Shown piece by piece: positions 18,141 to 27,715 of a DNA stretch of 64,000 nucleotides (its first letter is position 1; each line of letters starts with the position of its first letter). Origin of the DNA: Bacteroidota bacterium (lineage in GTDB: Bacteria; Bacteroidota; Bacteroidia; Bacteroidales; F082); NCBI GenBank assembly GCA_002686705.1, contig NYYH01000076.1:3950-67949 (forward strand). The letters run 5' to 3'. The position numbers and the translations under genes were made by a program. Under the pieces are notes generated by a model, which was not told the DNA's origin, made no database searches, and worked only from the letters and a program-made list of their open reading frames with translations.

Positions 18141-19253
18141 TCACACATAACTTGTAATATCATTTGAATAACCGTCATCTATTATATTATCCACTTGCGT
18201 ATTTTTTTCGGCAAATTCTTCCAGTTCCGATGGTAACTTACCTTTTTTATTTTGAGTTATAATATATTTAACTTTATCAATGGGTATTGCCATCATATTA
18301 ATAGAATCGTCTGTGTAGGCATACCACATAGTCTTTTTAAATACTTCACTTTTGATGTAATAAGCTTTGCCCTTTTTAGTATTGAGTGGTATTGAGCTAT
18401 CAGGAAATTCGTTAAGTGTATCTATATAATCATCAACCTCGTAATTTATACAGCATTTTAACTTAGCACACTGGCCTGCAAGTTTTTGAGGATTTAGTGA
18501 TAATTGTTGTATGCGAGCTGAATTAGTTGAAACACTAGTGAAATTACTCATATAAGAAGAGCAACATTGCTCACGTCCACAGGGTCCAATTCCTCCAACT
18601 TTAGCTGCTTCCTGGCGAACGCCGATTTGTTTCATCTCGATCCGTACCTTGAAAGCATCTGCAAGTTTTCTTATTAATTCTCTAAAGTCAACCCTATCGT
18701 TTGCTGTATAATAAAAAATGGCTTTTGTTTTATCGCCCTGGTACTCAACATCATTAATTTTCATTTCAAGGTTGAGATCTAATGCAATAGATCTGGATTT
18801 TAGCATTGTAGGATTCTCGAGCTCAATTATTTCCAGCCATTTTTCTATATCAGTATTTCTTGCATGCCTGAAAACACGTTTTAGATCTTTTTTGTCAGGA
18901 TCTACTTGTTTACGCTTCATCTGAATTCTAACTAATTCACCAGTTAGCGTAATTATTCCAATATCATGCCCTGGTGATGCTTCGACAGCAACAACTTCAC
19001 CTTTCTTTAATGTCATTTCTGGCTGGAAGGTAAAAAAATCCTTTCGTCCATTTTTAAACCGTACTTCAACAAAATTATAACTGGATTTTGATAAAGGATC
19101 GTTATAATCCGGCAGCCAATCATAAGTACTTAATTTGCAGCATCTTTGCTGATTAACAAAAAGGTCATCCTTCTCTGTGCCGGATACAGTACAACATCCC
19201 CTTGATAGAACAATATTTTTTTGTTGATTATTATTTTCTTTTATTTCACCCAT
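18141..19253 (-). CDS. ricT: PSP1-domain protein, RicT/YaaT-like
   Basis: 370 residues. An N-terminal Cys-containing segment (RGCCTVSG and NQQRCCKL) precedes a PSP1 domain: VEVRFKNGRKDFF, then GDKTKAIFYYTANDRVDFRELI and the signature GIGPCGREQCCSSYM followed by AGQCAKLKCCINYE. In Bacillus, RicT (YaaT) with RicA and RicF forms an Fe-S-containing complex that modulates phosphorelay and RNase Y activity. Bacteroidota have the RicT homologue without obvious partners, so the role here is unknown. The clustered Cys pairs (CGREQCC, CAKLKCC) suggest metal or Fe-S binding. Gene symbol is given by homology only. Confidence 0.82.
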   Translation of the reverse strand: MGEIKENNNQQKNIVLSRGCCTVSGTEKDDLFVNQQRCCKLSTYDWLPDYNDPLSKSSYNFVEVRFKNGRKDFFTFQPEMTLKKGEVVAVEASPGHDIGIITLTGELVRIQMKRKQVDPDKKDLKRVFRHARNTDIEKWLEIIELENPTMLKSRSIALDLNLEMKINDVEYQGDKTKAIFYYTANDRVDFRELIRKLADAFKVRIEMKQIGVRQEAAKVGGIGPCGREQCCSSYMSNFTSVSTNSARIQQLSLNPQKLAGQCAKLKCCINYEVDDYIDTLNEFPDSSIPLNTKKGKAYYIKSEVFKKTMWYAYTDDSINMMAIPIDKVKYIITQNKKGKLPSELEEFAEKNTQVDNIIDDGYSNDITSYV

Positions 19254-19336
19254 ATTATTTCTGCGATCTCTATCTCAATTGTATCGTGACAAAGGTAAAC
19301 ATTAAGTTTATTTATTCAGTAAACAGTTAATATTCT

Positions 19337-19966
19337 CTAAAATGAGATTATTGACCTGATTAAGATGAAAATGCCAAATCCTGCAATGGCGATTCCGGCA
19401 ATTTTATTTATCAGTATGAGGAATTTATCTGTTATAAACCTCTTAAACTGAGAAGCGGCAAAAGTTTTAATTATATCCGTAATCAAAACAATTGATAATG
19501 TTCCTGAAAAAAACAAAATAAGTTTAAAAGTATCGGCGTTGAAACGTGCTGTTATACCTACGATAATGCTAATCCAAAATATCCATACAAAAGGATTTAC
19601 AGCATTTAAAATAAAACCTTTACCTATATATATTATTGGATGTGGAGCCTTGATTTCGGGTTTATCCTCCATCTCTCTGATGTCGGTTTTCCTTAAGTAA
19701 GTAACAATCCCAATAATAATTAAAAGCCCCCCACCAATAATACCCATTAAGCTGTAATTTTGGGCGCCACTCGTTATGCTTGTTGCTCCGTAAAGCGATG
19801 CTGTTACAATTACGAGATCGTTTAGAAAAATGCCAAATGCTAGTAATATTCCAGGAAAAAATCCCCTATAGATTCCGGTTTGAATTAGGGCAAAAAATGC
19901 AGGACCAAAGCCAAAAAGAAAAGCTAATGATAAACCCAGAATTGTTCCCTCAAGAAAAACATCCAT
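19337..19966 (-). CDS. LysE family transporter
   Basis: A 209-residue integral membrane protein with about six hydrophobic segments. The N-terminus (EGTILGLSLAFLFGFGPAFFALIQTGI) and the GFILNAVNPFVWIFWISI motif are characteristic of the LysE/RhtB exporter family, which moves amino acids or related solutes outward. The substrate cannot be told from sequence. It stands alone between ricT and the GH3 gene, all on the minus strand. Confidence 0.85.
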   Translation of the reverse strand: MDVFLEGTILGLSLAFLFGFGPAFFALIQTGIYRGFFPGILLAFGIFLNDLVIVTASLYGATSITSGAQNYSLMGIIGGGLLIIIGIVTYLRKTDIREMEDKPEIKAPHPIIYIGKGFILNAVNPFVWIFWISIIVGITARFNADTFKLILFFSGTLSIVLITDIIKTFAASQFKRFITDKFLILINKIAGIAIAGFGIFILIRSIISF

Positions 19967-20050
19967 CGTTAGGCCATTTTATTAATGATCCAAAAATAGT
20001 TAAAACTTTGTACCTTAATGTATTTCGCCATTATTAATAAAAATTTATGA

Positions 20051-20101
20051 CTATTGTTGAATATCAAATAAGTCGGCAAATCTACGATAGGGATTAGCCA
20101 T
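20051..20101 (-). CDS. possible 16-residue micro-ORF after the GH3-like gene
   Basis: An ATG 9 bases after the GH3 stop opens a 16-codon frame, MANPYRRFADLFDIQQ, ending in TAG. The composition is protein-like rather than low-complexity, and it could be a coupled small peptide or the stub of a lost gene. There is no ribosome binding site or other support, so this is weak. Confidence 0.2.
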   Translation of the reverse strand: MANPYRRFADLFDIQQ

Positions 20102-20110
20102 ATCAGATTT

Positions 20111-21673
20111 TTATATCAATATAGGTTTTTTAATTAGTAGGTTATTACTCTCAAGGTACTCATTCCACTCATCGATCCGTGAGTTTTTTAATACACGAGG
20201 AAACTTATTAGCACTACCTTCCTTCCCTGATTCCTTCATGTAATTATAAAAAACCTTTGAAGGGAGCACCGTTACCCAAACTTCTTTTATGGCCTCCATT
20301 CGCTCAACACGGTAATCGTCATTTAAATTTTTTAAATGTTCATCTATTATTTTCGCAGCGCGGTTTCCTTCAAGATGATCATCTGTACCAATATACCACC
20401 TATGGGCAAACAGGCTACCATGTCGGACACCTGCAATTGTGAACTCTTTTATCTTAATATCCAAGTCTTCCTGCAATAACTCTATTGCACGATTCATATT
20501 CTCCTGTGAAAGATGTTCACCACAAATACTAATATAATGATTAGTCCGACCCGTTATTATTATTTCACATTTGTCTTTATCTACAAACTTTATGGTATCA
20601 CCAAGCAAATAGCGCCATGCACCAGCATTTGTTGAGATAAGTAAAGCATAATCAACACCTTCTTCAATATCTCCAATTGTTAATGTTTGAGGGTTTTCAC
20701 AAAGGTTACCTTCATCATCAAAGTTAGTTCTGTTAAAGGGAACAAATTCATAATAAATTCCATTATCAAGCACCATCTGCATCCCCAATGAATCCTTTCC
20801 ATTTTGAAAAGCGATATATCCTTCTGATGCCAGATATGATTCATTATACAATAGCGGTTTGGCTACCAGCTTTTCAAAGCTCTTTACATAAGGTTTAAAT
20901 GAAACTCCACTATGAACATAAACGGAAAGATTTGGCCAAATATCATGGATTGTTTCCACCTTGTACTCACTAATTATTCTCTCCATCAATATCTGAACCC
21001 ATGCAGGTACACCTACAATAATACCAATATCCCAAGACGGTGCTTTTTTAACCATTTCCTTAAGCTTGGTAGCCCAGTCGGCAGTACGTGAGATACGTCT
21101 TCCTGGTCTGTAAAAATGTTGAAACCAGAAGGGAATATTACCTGCAGTTATCCCCGACAAATCGCCTTCGTAATAAGTTCCATTGTATTGCAAGTGGGTG
21201 CTGCCACCGATCATTAAGATACCTTTTTCGTAAAATTCGAGTGGAAAATCAAATTTAGTCATAGTAATTAATTGCCTCAGGGTTACCTGTTTTATACCAC
21301 GTAGCATCTCGTTAGTAATAGGAATATATTTACTTGATGCATCGGAGGTGCCTGAACTTAGTGCAAAATACCTAACTCGTCCAGGCCATGCAACATACGA
21401 TTCACCGTTTAATGCCCGATACCACCAACGTTTGTACATTGATTGATAGTCGTGAACCGGAACAGTATTTTCAAATGATTTTTGAACATTATTTGTATTA
21501 AGCAGTTTTGAAAACTTATAATGTTCACCAATTGCAGTAAATTGTGATTTTTGGAGAAGCTTTTTTAATTCCCTTTTTTGCGCAGCTTCAGGGTTGAGCT
21601 TTCTACGTTGCTTTTCAACTGGCAGATTACGCAACTCAAATGCTTTTTTAATAATGCTTCCCAATATTGGCAT
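20111..21673 (-). CDS. GH3-family acyl-adenylate synthetase-like protein
   Basis: A 520-residue protein of the GH3 auxin-responsive promoter family, the bacterial branch common in Bacteroidota. Visible ANL-superfamily-type motifs are YFALSSGTSDASSKYIPIT (ATP-binding loop), YNESYLASEGYIAFQ, and LLGDTIKFVD followed by IIITGRTNHYISICGEHLS (adenylate-binding). Plant GH3 enzymes join amino acids to adenylated acyl acids. The bacterial substrate is unknown, and auxin metabolism should not be inferred. It follows the MIP18-like gene by 89 bases and may be the last gene of the suf transcription unit. Confidence 0.85.
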   Translation of the reverse strand: MPILGSIIKKAFELRNLPVEKQRRKLNPEAAQKRELKKLLQKSQFTAIGEHYKFSKLLNTNNVQKSFENTVPVHDYQSMYKRWWYRALNGESYVAWPGRVRYFALSSGTSDASSKYIPITNEMLRGIKQVTLRQLITMTKFDFPLEFYEKGILMIGGSTHLQYNGTYYEGDLSGITAGNIPFWFQHFYRPGRRISRTADWATKLKEMVKKAPSWDIGIIVGVPAWVQILMERIISEYKVETIHDIWPNLSVYVHSGVSFKPYVKSFEKLVAKPLLYNESYLASEGYIAFQNGKDSLGMQMVLDNGIYYEFVPFNRTNFDDEGNLCENPQTLTIGDIEEGVDYALLISTNAGAWRYLLGDTIKFVDKDKCEIIITGRTNHYISICGEHLSQENMNRAIELLQEDLDIKIKEFTIAGVRHGSLFAHRWYIGTDDHLEGNRAAKIIDEHLKNLNDDYRVERMEAIKEVWVTVLPSKVFYNYMKESGKEGSANKFPRVLKNSRIDEWNEYLESNNLLIKKPILI

Positions 21674-21762
21674 AGTCTCAATAATTATGAGCCAGCAAAT
21701 TTATTAAAATTTATGGTTTTTGGAACAATCGTTTCAACGGATCAGAATAAATTGCAAACAAA

Positions 21763-22083
21763 TTACAACATCCCTAATTCCAACTTTGCTTCTTCTGTCA
21801 TCATATCATGATCCCAAGGAGGCTCAAAAGTAATCTCAACATTTACATTCTTAACATCACTTAAATAGCCTATTTCTTCCTTTACCTGAGCTGGCATGCT
21901 CTCTGCAACAGGACAATTAGGTGACGTAAGAGTCATTAATATTTTTACATTACCATTTTCTTCAACTTTAATCTCGTAAATTAAACCGAGCTCATATATA
22001 TTTACTGGAATCTCAGGATCGAATATATCTTTAAGAACGACTATTATTTTTGCTTCAAGATTTCGTATTTCCTCTATGCTCAT
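21763..22083 (-). CDS. MIP18/DUF59 family Fe-S assembly protein (SufT-like)
   Basis: 106 residues matching the MIP18 (DUF59) family: IFDPEIPVNIYELGLIYEI, MTLTSPNCPVAESMP with the conserved Cys, and VEITFEPPWDHDMMTEEAK. In Gram-positives the family member SufT helps Fe-S cluster maturation and trafficking; PaaD is another branch. Position as the sixth gene of a sufBCDSE run makes an Fe-S role very likely. An octamer tandem repeat lies in the 102 bases between it and sufE. Confidence 0.88.
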   Translation of the reverse strand: MSIEEIRNLEAKIIVVLKDIFDPEIPVNIYELGLIYEIKVEENGNVKILMTLTSPNCPVAESMPAQVKEEIGYLSDVKNVNVEITFEPPWDHDMMTEEAKLELGML

Positions 22084-22108
22084 ATTTTTGATTTTTGTGG
22101 TATTAGTA

Positions 22109-22156
22109 AATGCTAAAATGCTAAAATGTGTGAATGCATGAATGCTAAAATTTGAA
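22109..22156. repeat. octanucleotide tandem repeat, consensus AATGCTAA
   Basis: Six consecutive 8-base units lie between sufE and the MIP18-like gene. Units 1, 2 and 5 are exactly AATGCTAA; the others are AATGTGTG, AATGCATG and AATTTGAA. The block is intergenic and starts 25 bases before the MIP18-like gene on the minus strand. Confidence 0.8.
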
Positions 22157-22185
22157 TAGCTACTGTTATCATGACATATAAGTAT

Positions 22186-22611
22186 TTAAGCATTCCTTTT
22201 TAATTCCAATGCTCGTGCATATAATTGCATTTGCTTTATCATCGAAACTAAACCGTTTGCTCTTGAGGGCGACAAGTGAGATTTCAGGCCTATTTCATCC
22301 AGAAAATCAAAATTTGCAGTTATAATCTCTGATGGAGAACTCCCTGATAATACGCTGATTAATAAAGATATTATTCCTTTTGTGATAACGGCATCACTAT
22401 CAGCTGTAAATTTAACTATGCCATTTTTTTCTTCGGCATGCAGCCAAACTCGTGATTGACAACCTGAAATTACGTGGGTCTCATTTTTATATTTCCCATC
22501 AATCAGGGGAAGTTCTTTTCCTAATTCAATAAGGAAGGAATATTTATCCATCCAGTCATCAAAAATCGAGAATTCATCAACTACCAATTTTGCTTTTTCT
22601 TGTATAGTCAT
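22186..22611 (-). CDS. sufE: cysteine desulfuration protein SufE
   Basis: About 141 residues. SufE accepts persulfide sulfur from SufS and passes it to the SufBCD scaffold. The acceptor Cys lies in HVISGCQSRVWLH (about residue 50), and the family pattern YSFLIELGKELPLID at the N-terminus and GLVSMIKQMQLYA at the C-terminus are present. I place the start at the ATG at 22611; a TTG two codons upstream is also in frame. It follows sufS after 72 bases in the suf operon. Confidence 0.93.
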   Translation of the reverse strand: MTIQEKAKLVVDEFSIFDDWMDKYSFLIELGKELPLIDGKYKNETHVISGCQSRVWLHAEEKNGIVKFTADSDAVITKGIISLLISVLSGSSPSEIITANFDFLDEIGLKSHLSPSRANGLVSMIKQMQLYARALELKRNA

Positions 22612-22683
22612 GTTCAATTTATTAAGTAGGTTCTCCTCTATGCTAAAATTTACTAGTTATTTCTAGACCATGTGTATTCTAAT

Positions 22684-23901
22684 TTAGGCTAACATATTAA
22701 CAGCTTTCTTAACTGCATCGATAAACAAGTCCACTTCTTGGCTTGTATTATATAATCCAAAAGATGCACGAATAGTCCCTGAAAGGCCTAAATATTCCAT
22801 TAAGGGTTGGGCACAATGAGTACCTGTACGGACAGCAATGCCCATCTGATCTAGTAGTGTTCCAAAATCGTATGGATGAATGTCGTTGATTACAAATGAT
22901 AATACAGCAGTTTTCTGGTCTGCATTTCCAATTATTCTTACTCCGTTAATCTCACTTAATCTATTGGTAGCATAAGCTAGTAGTTTGTCCTCATAATCCC
23001 TGATCTGTATAATGTCAGATTTTTCTATGTACTTCAAGCATGCCTCCAGTCCAAGCGCACCGGCAACGTTTGGTGTACCTGCCTCATACTTATATGGTAA
23101 GTCATTAAAAGTTGTTTTTTCGAATGTTACATTACTAACCATCTCACCACCATATTGATATGGGGACAGACGCTCCAACCATTCTGTTTTTCCATAAAGT
23201 ACGCCAATACCCATTGGACCATAAGCTTTGTGTGCTGAGAGAGCATAAAAATCGCAATCAAGATCAATTACATCAACTTCAATATGTGCAGTAGCCTGAG
23301 CACCATCTACCATAACTGGAACGTTATGCTCATGAGCCATTTTTACAATTTCTTTTATCGGGTTAATCGTACCAAGAACATTAGAGATATGTGTAATGGA
23401 AAGTAATTTTGTAGATGTGTTGATCATCTTCTTAAAAGCATCCAGATCAAGATTGCCATCTGAATCAATTGGAATAACTTTTAATTTTGCCTTTTGCTTA
23501 ATGCATAATTGTTGCCAGGGAACCAGGTTGGAATGATGCTCCATTGCAGTGATAATTACCTCATCATTTGGTTTAATGAAATCAGTCATCACTGATGCGA
23601 CCAGATTAATTGAATCAGTTGTGCCTTTTGTGAAAATAATTTCTTTTTCGCTTTTGGCATTAATAAACTTTGCGACATACCTTCGTGCATTTTCGAAATG
23701 CTCAGTCGCAATATTGCTTAAATAATGCATCCCACGATGTATATTGCCATTCTCCTTTTTGTAATAATCAGATATTCTCTTTATGACATCCAGAGGTTTT
23801 TGAGTTGTGGCGGCATTATCAAAATAAACAAGTGGTTTATTGTTTATCTTTTGAGATAAAATGGGGAAGTCAGATCTGATTTGTACGATTGGGAAATCCA
23901 T
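22684..23901 (-). CDS. sufS: cysteine desulfurase SufS
   Basis: A 405-residue PLP-dependent class V aminotransferase-fold enzyme that removes sulfur from cysteine for Fe-S assembly. Motifs: YFDNAATTQKP near the N-terminus, TAMEHHSNLVPW, the PLP-lysine motif ALSAHKAYGPMGIGVLYG, and the catalytic-Cys loop RTGTHCAQPLMEYLG, whose RxGxHC form is that of group II (SufS) enzymes. Four bases separate it from sufD, so translation is probably coupled. SufE, its partner, is next in the operon. Confidence 0.95.
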   Translation of the reverse strand: MDFPIVQIRSDFPILSQKINNKPLVYFDNAATTQKPLDVIKRISDYYKKENGNIHRGMHYLSNIATEHFENARRYVAKFINAKSEKEIIFTKGTTDSINLVASVMTDFIKPNDEVIITAMEHHSNLVPWQQLCIKQKAKLKVIPIDSDGNLDLDAFKKMINTSTKLLSITHISNVLGTINPIKEIVKMAHEHNVPVMVDGAQATAHIEVDVIDLDCDFYALSAHKAYGPMGIGVLYGKTEWLERLSPYQYGGEMVSNVTFEKTTFNDLPYKYEAGTPNVAGALGLEACLKYIEKSDIIQIRDYEDKLLAYATNRLSEINGVRIIGNADQKTAVLSFVINDIHPYDFGTLLDQMGIAVRTGTHCAQPLMEYLGLSGTIRASFGLYNTSQEVDLFIDAVKKAVNMLA

Positions 23902-23905
23902 GTTA

Positions 23906-25327
23906 TTATATTTTACTCAAATCTATTTCAAATTCGATTGGAATGTCTGGCGTAGAGCAATGTAATACGCATTTGTCACAAATTGATAGATCGCCCCGAA
24001 GTCTTTTTTTAACCATATCATCAATACTTAGTCTGAGGGCGTTGATGCTAATCTTACTTGTTACTTCAGTAATAAACGCATACATGAGTAGCAACTTTGC
24101 ATCGCTTTCTGAAATTCCACGTTGCATTAAATAAAACAACGCATTATCGTCAATTTGACCAACAGTTGCACCATGACTACAAACTACATCGTCAGCATAA
24201 ATTTCAAGAAAAGGCATAGTGTCAATTGTTGCGTTGGGAGTCATAAGTATGTTAGCATTCTTTTGGAAAGCTTTAGTTCTTTGAGCATCTCTTGCAACAA
24301 AAATATGTCCATTAAAAACAGCTGATGCACTATCATCAAGCACTCCTTTAAACATCTCATTGCTGGTACAATTTTCAACTGAGTGCTTTATTACTACCTG
24401 GTTGTCAACATGTTGTTTATTATCAATTAAATAAATTCCGCTTATGTCAGCAGCAGCATGTTCACCTTGTAAATCAACATTAATTTCATTTCTAATAGAT
24501 CCTCCATTGAAGGTTAACACGTTTACTTTTAGATCGCTATTACTTTCCTGATGTACAGAAGTAGAATTCACAAGAGTAGTTTGGTTGTTTAAGTTTTGTA
24601 ATTTGTAAAGGTCAAGTTTTGCATTTTTGTCGAGGAACACTTCAGTATTTGTAACTAAAAATCCAGAATGTTGATTAATAGAATCATCACAGTGTAAAAA
24701 TGTCAAACTACTGTTTTTGCCAACTATGATAAGGTTTCGTGAATTAATCATTACATTTTTATCACGATTTACCATTTTAATAAGCTGAAGAGCTTTTTTA
24801 GATTCTACGTTATCTGGTACATAAACAAAAATTCCATCCGTGAAAACGGCTGCATTTACAGCACCTAATCCATGTTGTGACTCTTTAGCTATTTCATTAA
24901 AATAACTATCAATAAGTTCCGGATAAGCTTCTTGTGCAGCTATGATACTACCTACGATAATGCCATCATCAAGGGTTTCAAGTAGTTTGTCATTTGAGTT
25001 ATAATACCAGCCGTTGAGTAAAGCAAAAACGTTTGTGTCAAATCCATGAACATAACAATGAAAAATTTCATTTATTCGTTTATTAAACTCTGGTTTATTA
25101 TCACCGATATCAAAGTCCATATCATAAAGATGCTGGATATTTGTTTGGTGCCATTTTTCATTACTTGTTAAAGGAAGTCTGATATCTTCAAACTGACTTA
25201 TCCCATCCTCTCTTGCTTGCTTAACTTTTGGATGACATAGTTTGTACTTATTATCTTTGTTATCTTGATAATGAGAGAGCAAGGATAATTCCAAGGGTTT
25301 ATAATTATTTTCTGATAGTTTAATCAT
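23906..25327 (-). CDS. sufD: Fe-S cluster assembly protein SufD
   Basis: 473 residues, the non-catalytic partner of SufB in the SufBC2D scaffold complex. The N-terminal half is variable; the C-terminal beta-helix holds the family signatures GIYLIDNKQHVDNQVVIKH, KGVLDDSASAVFNGHIFV and FLEIYADDVVCSHGATVGQI, the last with the conserved Cys-Ser-His. It lies between sufC (22 bases) and sufS (4 bases). Confidence 0.93.
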   Translation of the reverse strand: MIKLSENNYKPLELSLLSHYQDNKDNKYKLCHPKVKQAREDGISQFEDIRLPLTSNEKWHQTNIQHLYDMDFDIGDNKPEFNKRINEIFHCYVHGFDTNVFALLNGWYYNSNDKLLETLDDGIIVGSIIAAQEAYPELIDSYFNEIAKESQHGLGAVNAAVFTDGIFVYVPDNVESKKALQLIKMVNRDKNVMINSRNLIIVGKNSSLTFLHCDDSINQHSGFLVTNTEVFLDKNAKLDLYKLQNLNNQTTLVNSTSVHQESNSDLKVNVLTFNGGSIRNEINVDLQGEHAAADISGIYLIDNKQHVDNQVVIKHSVENCTSNEMFKGVLDDSASAVFNGHIFVARDAQRTKAFQKNANILMTPNATIDTMPFLEIYADDVVCSHGATVGQIDDNALFYLMQRGISESDAKLLLMYAFITEVTSKISINALRLSIDDMVKKRLRGDLSICDKCVLHCSTPDIPIEFEIDLSKI

Positions 25328-25349
25328 TATAATGGTAATCGTTTTACAC

Positions 25350-26111
25350 CTACTTCTTTATCCAGTCGTAACCTTTCTCTTCAAGTTCTAGAGCCAATTC
25401 TTTTCTGCCTGATTTAACAATTTTTCCATCAAACATAACATGCACAAAATCAGGAACTATAAAATCAAGGAGGCGCTGATAATGCGTTATTACAAGAAAA
25501 GCATTTTTGTTTGAGCGAAATGCATTAACACCTTTTGCCACAACCTTTAGTGCATCAATATCAAGTCCTGAGTCGGTTTCGTCTAGTATAGCAAGAGTTG
25601 GCTCAAGCATTGCCAACTGGAAAATCTCATTTTTCTTCTTCTCTCCACCTGAAAAGCCCTCGTTAACCGAACGATTTGTTAACTTCGATTGAATATCAAC
25701 AAGCTTTTTCATTTCTTCCATCTTCTGTAGGAATTCATTTGCTTTTATTGCTGGTAATCCTTCAAAGTCACGCTTTGCATTTAGTGCAGTACGCATAAAA
25801 TTTGTAATGCTAACACCTGGTATCTCTACAGGATACTGGAAGCTAAGAAAAATTCCTTCTTTTGCCCTAATGTCCGGTGGAACTTCAACTATATTATTTC
25901 CTTTGTAGATTATTTCTCCCGATGTAATTTCATATCCATTTCGGCCAGTAATAGCTGCAGCTAATGTGCTTTTGCCTGTTCCGTTTGGACCCATTATAGC
26001 GTGAACTTCACCTCTATTAATGGAAAGGTTAATACCCTTAAGTATTTCATTTCCTCCAATAGAAACATGAAGATTTTTTATATCTAATAGCATATTTTCT
26101 TTTGTTTTCAT
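25350..26111 (-). CDS. sufC: Fe-S cluster assembly ATPase SufC
   Basis: A 253-residue ABC-type ATPase that drives conformational change of SufBC2D. Walker A GPNGTGKST (about 43-51), Q-loop SFQYPVEIPG, signature FSGGEKKKNE, Walker B LAILDETDSGLD and the switch His in VITHYQRLL are all present, and the DETDSGLDIDALK stretch is SufC-specific. The ATG at 26111 is taken; an internal ATG six codons later is possible. It follows sufB after 41 bases. Confidence 0.96.
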   Translation of the reverse strand: MKTKENMLLDIKNLHVSIGGNEILKGINLSINRGEVHAIMGPNGTGKSTLAAAITGRNGYEITSGEIIYKGNNIVEVPPDIRAKEGIFLSFQYPVEIPGVSITNFMRTALNAKRDFEGLPAIKANEFLQKMEEMKKLVDIQSKLTNRSVNEGFSGGEKKKNEIFQLAMLEPTLAILDETDSGLDIDALKVVAKGVNAFRSNKNAFLVITHYQRLLDFIVPDFVHVMFDGKIVKSGRKELALELEEKGYDWIKK

Positions 26112-26152
26112 TTTACAAATACACCTAATATTTGTTTGTTACTCAAACTAGT

Positions 26153-27607
26153 CTATCCCACACTTCCTTCGAGTGTTATTGCAAGGAGTTTTTGCGCCTC
26201 TGCGGCAAATTCCATTGGCAATTTATTTAATACTTCTTTTGCATATCCATTTACGATTAAGCTTATAGCTTGTTCGCTGTCAATACCTCTTTGCTGGCAA
26301 TAAAACAGTTGATCTTCTGAAATTTTTGAGGTTGTAGCTTCATGTTCAACAATTGCTGTATTGTTGTTGGTTTTTATGTATGGAAAAGTATGTGCTCCAC
26401 ATTTATCCCCAAGTAATAATGAATCACATTGAGAAAAGTTACGTGCATTCTTTGCTTTTTTTGATATCCTAACCAAACCTCGATAGCTGTTGTTACTTTT
26501 GCCAGCAGATATACCTTTTGAGATTATAGTGCTTCTAGAATTACTACCGATATGGATCATTTTAGTACCCGTATCTGCCTGTTGAAAATTATTAGTAACT
26601 GCAACAGAATAAAACTCACCTATTGAATTATCGCCAAGTAGTACACAACTTGGGTATTTCCAAGTGATTGCCGACCCCGTTTCTACCTGTGTCCAACTTA
26701 TTTTTGAATTAATTCCCTTGCATAAACCTCTCTTGGTAACAAAGTTATATACACCACCTTTTCCATCTTTATCACCAGGGTACCAGTTTTGTACAGTTGA
26801 ATATTTTACTTCAGCATTATCGTGTGCAATAATTTCAACAATTGCTGCATGAAGCTGATGCTCATCGCGTTGTGGTGCTGTACACCCTTCCAGATAACTT
26901 ACGTATCCACCTTCATCTGCCACAAGTAATGTTCGCTCAAATTGTCCTGTGTTTGCAGCATTTATACGAAAATATGTGCTTAACTCCATCGGACATCGTA
27001 CGCCTTTCGGAATATAACAAAATGAACCATCACTAAATACTGCAGAATTAAGAGCAGCGAAATAATTGTCATTGTACGGAACAACAGTTCCAAGGTATTT
27101 CTTTACTAGTTCGGGGTGATTCTGTACGGCATCACTGAAAGAGCAAAAAATAATGCCATATTTAGCTAACGTATCCTGAAATGTAGTTTTTACTGATACG
27201 CTATCGATAACAGCATCAACCGCTACACCGGTCATTACTTTTTGTTCTTCTAAAGATATTCCAAGTTTCTTAAAAGTATCAATTAATTCTGGATCAACTT
27301 CGTCAAGGCTTGCAAGTTCTTTTTTTGGCTTTGGGGCAGCATAATAAATAATATCCTGATAATTAATTGGTGGATGCTTAAGCAGTGCCCAATCCGGTTC
27401 ATCAATTGTTAACCAATAACGATATGCTTTTAATCTGTATTCAAGTAGCCAATCTGGCTCCTTTTTCTTATTTGATATAAGTCTTACAATGTCCTCACTT
27501 AGCCCTTTGGGGGCTGTTTCAGTTTCAATATCAGTAAAGAAACCATATTTATAATCACCTGATGTAACCTCTTCTAATATTTTCCCGTTTTTCTTTTCTT
27601 CGTTCAT
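26153..27607 (-). CDS. sufB: Fe-S cluster assembly scaffold SufB
   Basis: 484 residues from the ATG at 27607. The open frame runs upstream to a TTG at 27688, but those 27 extra residues are unlike SufB and would begin upstream of a likely -7 element. Family motifs: [64 protein letters not shown] and the C-terminal [15 protein letters not shown] with the conserved Cys used for cluster assembly. It heads the operon sufB-C-D-S-E plus the MIP18-like gene. No Rrf2-type regulator gene is adjacent. Confidence 0.95.
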   Translation of the reverse strand: MNEEKKNGKILEEVTSGDYKYGFFTDIETETAPKGLSEDIVRLISNKKKEPDWLLEYRLKAYRYWLTIDEPDWALLKHPPINYQDIIYYAAPKPKKELASLDEVDPELIDTFKKLGISLEEQKVMTGVAVDAVIDSVSVKTTFQDTLAKYGIIFCSFSDAVQNHPELVKKYLGTVVPYNDNYFAALNSAVFSDGSFCYIPKGVRCPMELSTYFRINAANTGQFERTLLVADEGGYVSYLEGCTAPQRDEHQLHAAIVEIIAHDNAEVKYSTVQNWYPGDKDGKGGVYNFVTKRGLCKGINSKISWTQVETGSAITWKYPSCVLLGDNSIGEFYSVAVTNNFQQADTGTKMIHIGSNSRSTIISKGISAGKSNNSYRGLVRISKKAKNARNFSQCDSLLLGDKCGAHTFPYIKTNNNTAIVEHEATTSKISEDQLFYCQQRGIDSEQAISLIVNGYAKEVLNKLPMEFAAEAQKLLAITLEGSVG

Positions 27608-27642
27608 CACATGCCTATTTAGAACAATTTTAAATAAGACTG

Positions 27643-27650
27643 CAAAAATA
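27643..27650 (-). promoter_or_regulatory. putative -7 element of the suf operon
   Basis: The minus strand reads TATTTTTG, matching TAnnTTTG, 36 bases before the sufB ATG at 27607. No TTG at the usual -33 spacing is seen, which leaves this tentative. Confidence 0.35.
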
Positions 27651-27703
27651 GTAAATTTACTCATATTTAATACTATTAAATTTCGCAATACTTAATATAA
27701 AGT

Positions 27704-27715
27704 TGAGTTAACTCA
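27704..27715. promoter_or_regulatory. 12-bp perfect palindrome upstream of sufB
   Basis: TGAGTTAACTCA is a perfect 12-bp palindrome about 55 bases upstream of the putative -7 element. It sits in the 284-base divergent gap (27608-27891) between sufB and the flavin-binding protein gene, which otherwise shows no gene. It could be an operator for an iron or Fe-S responsive repressor; no family consensus is claimed. Confidence 0.35.
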
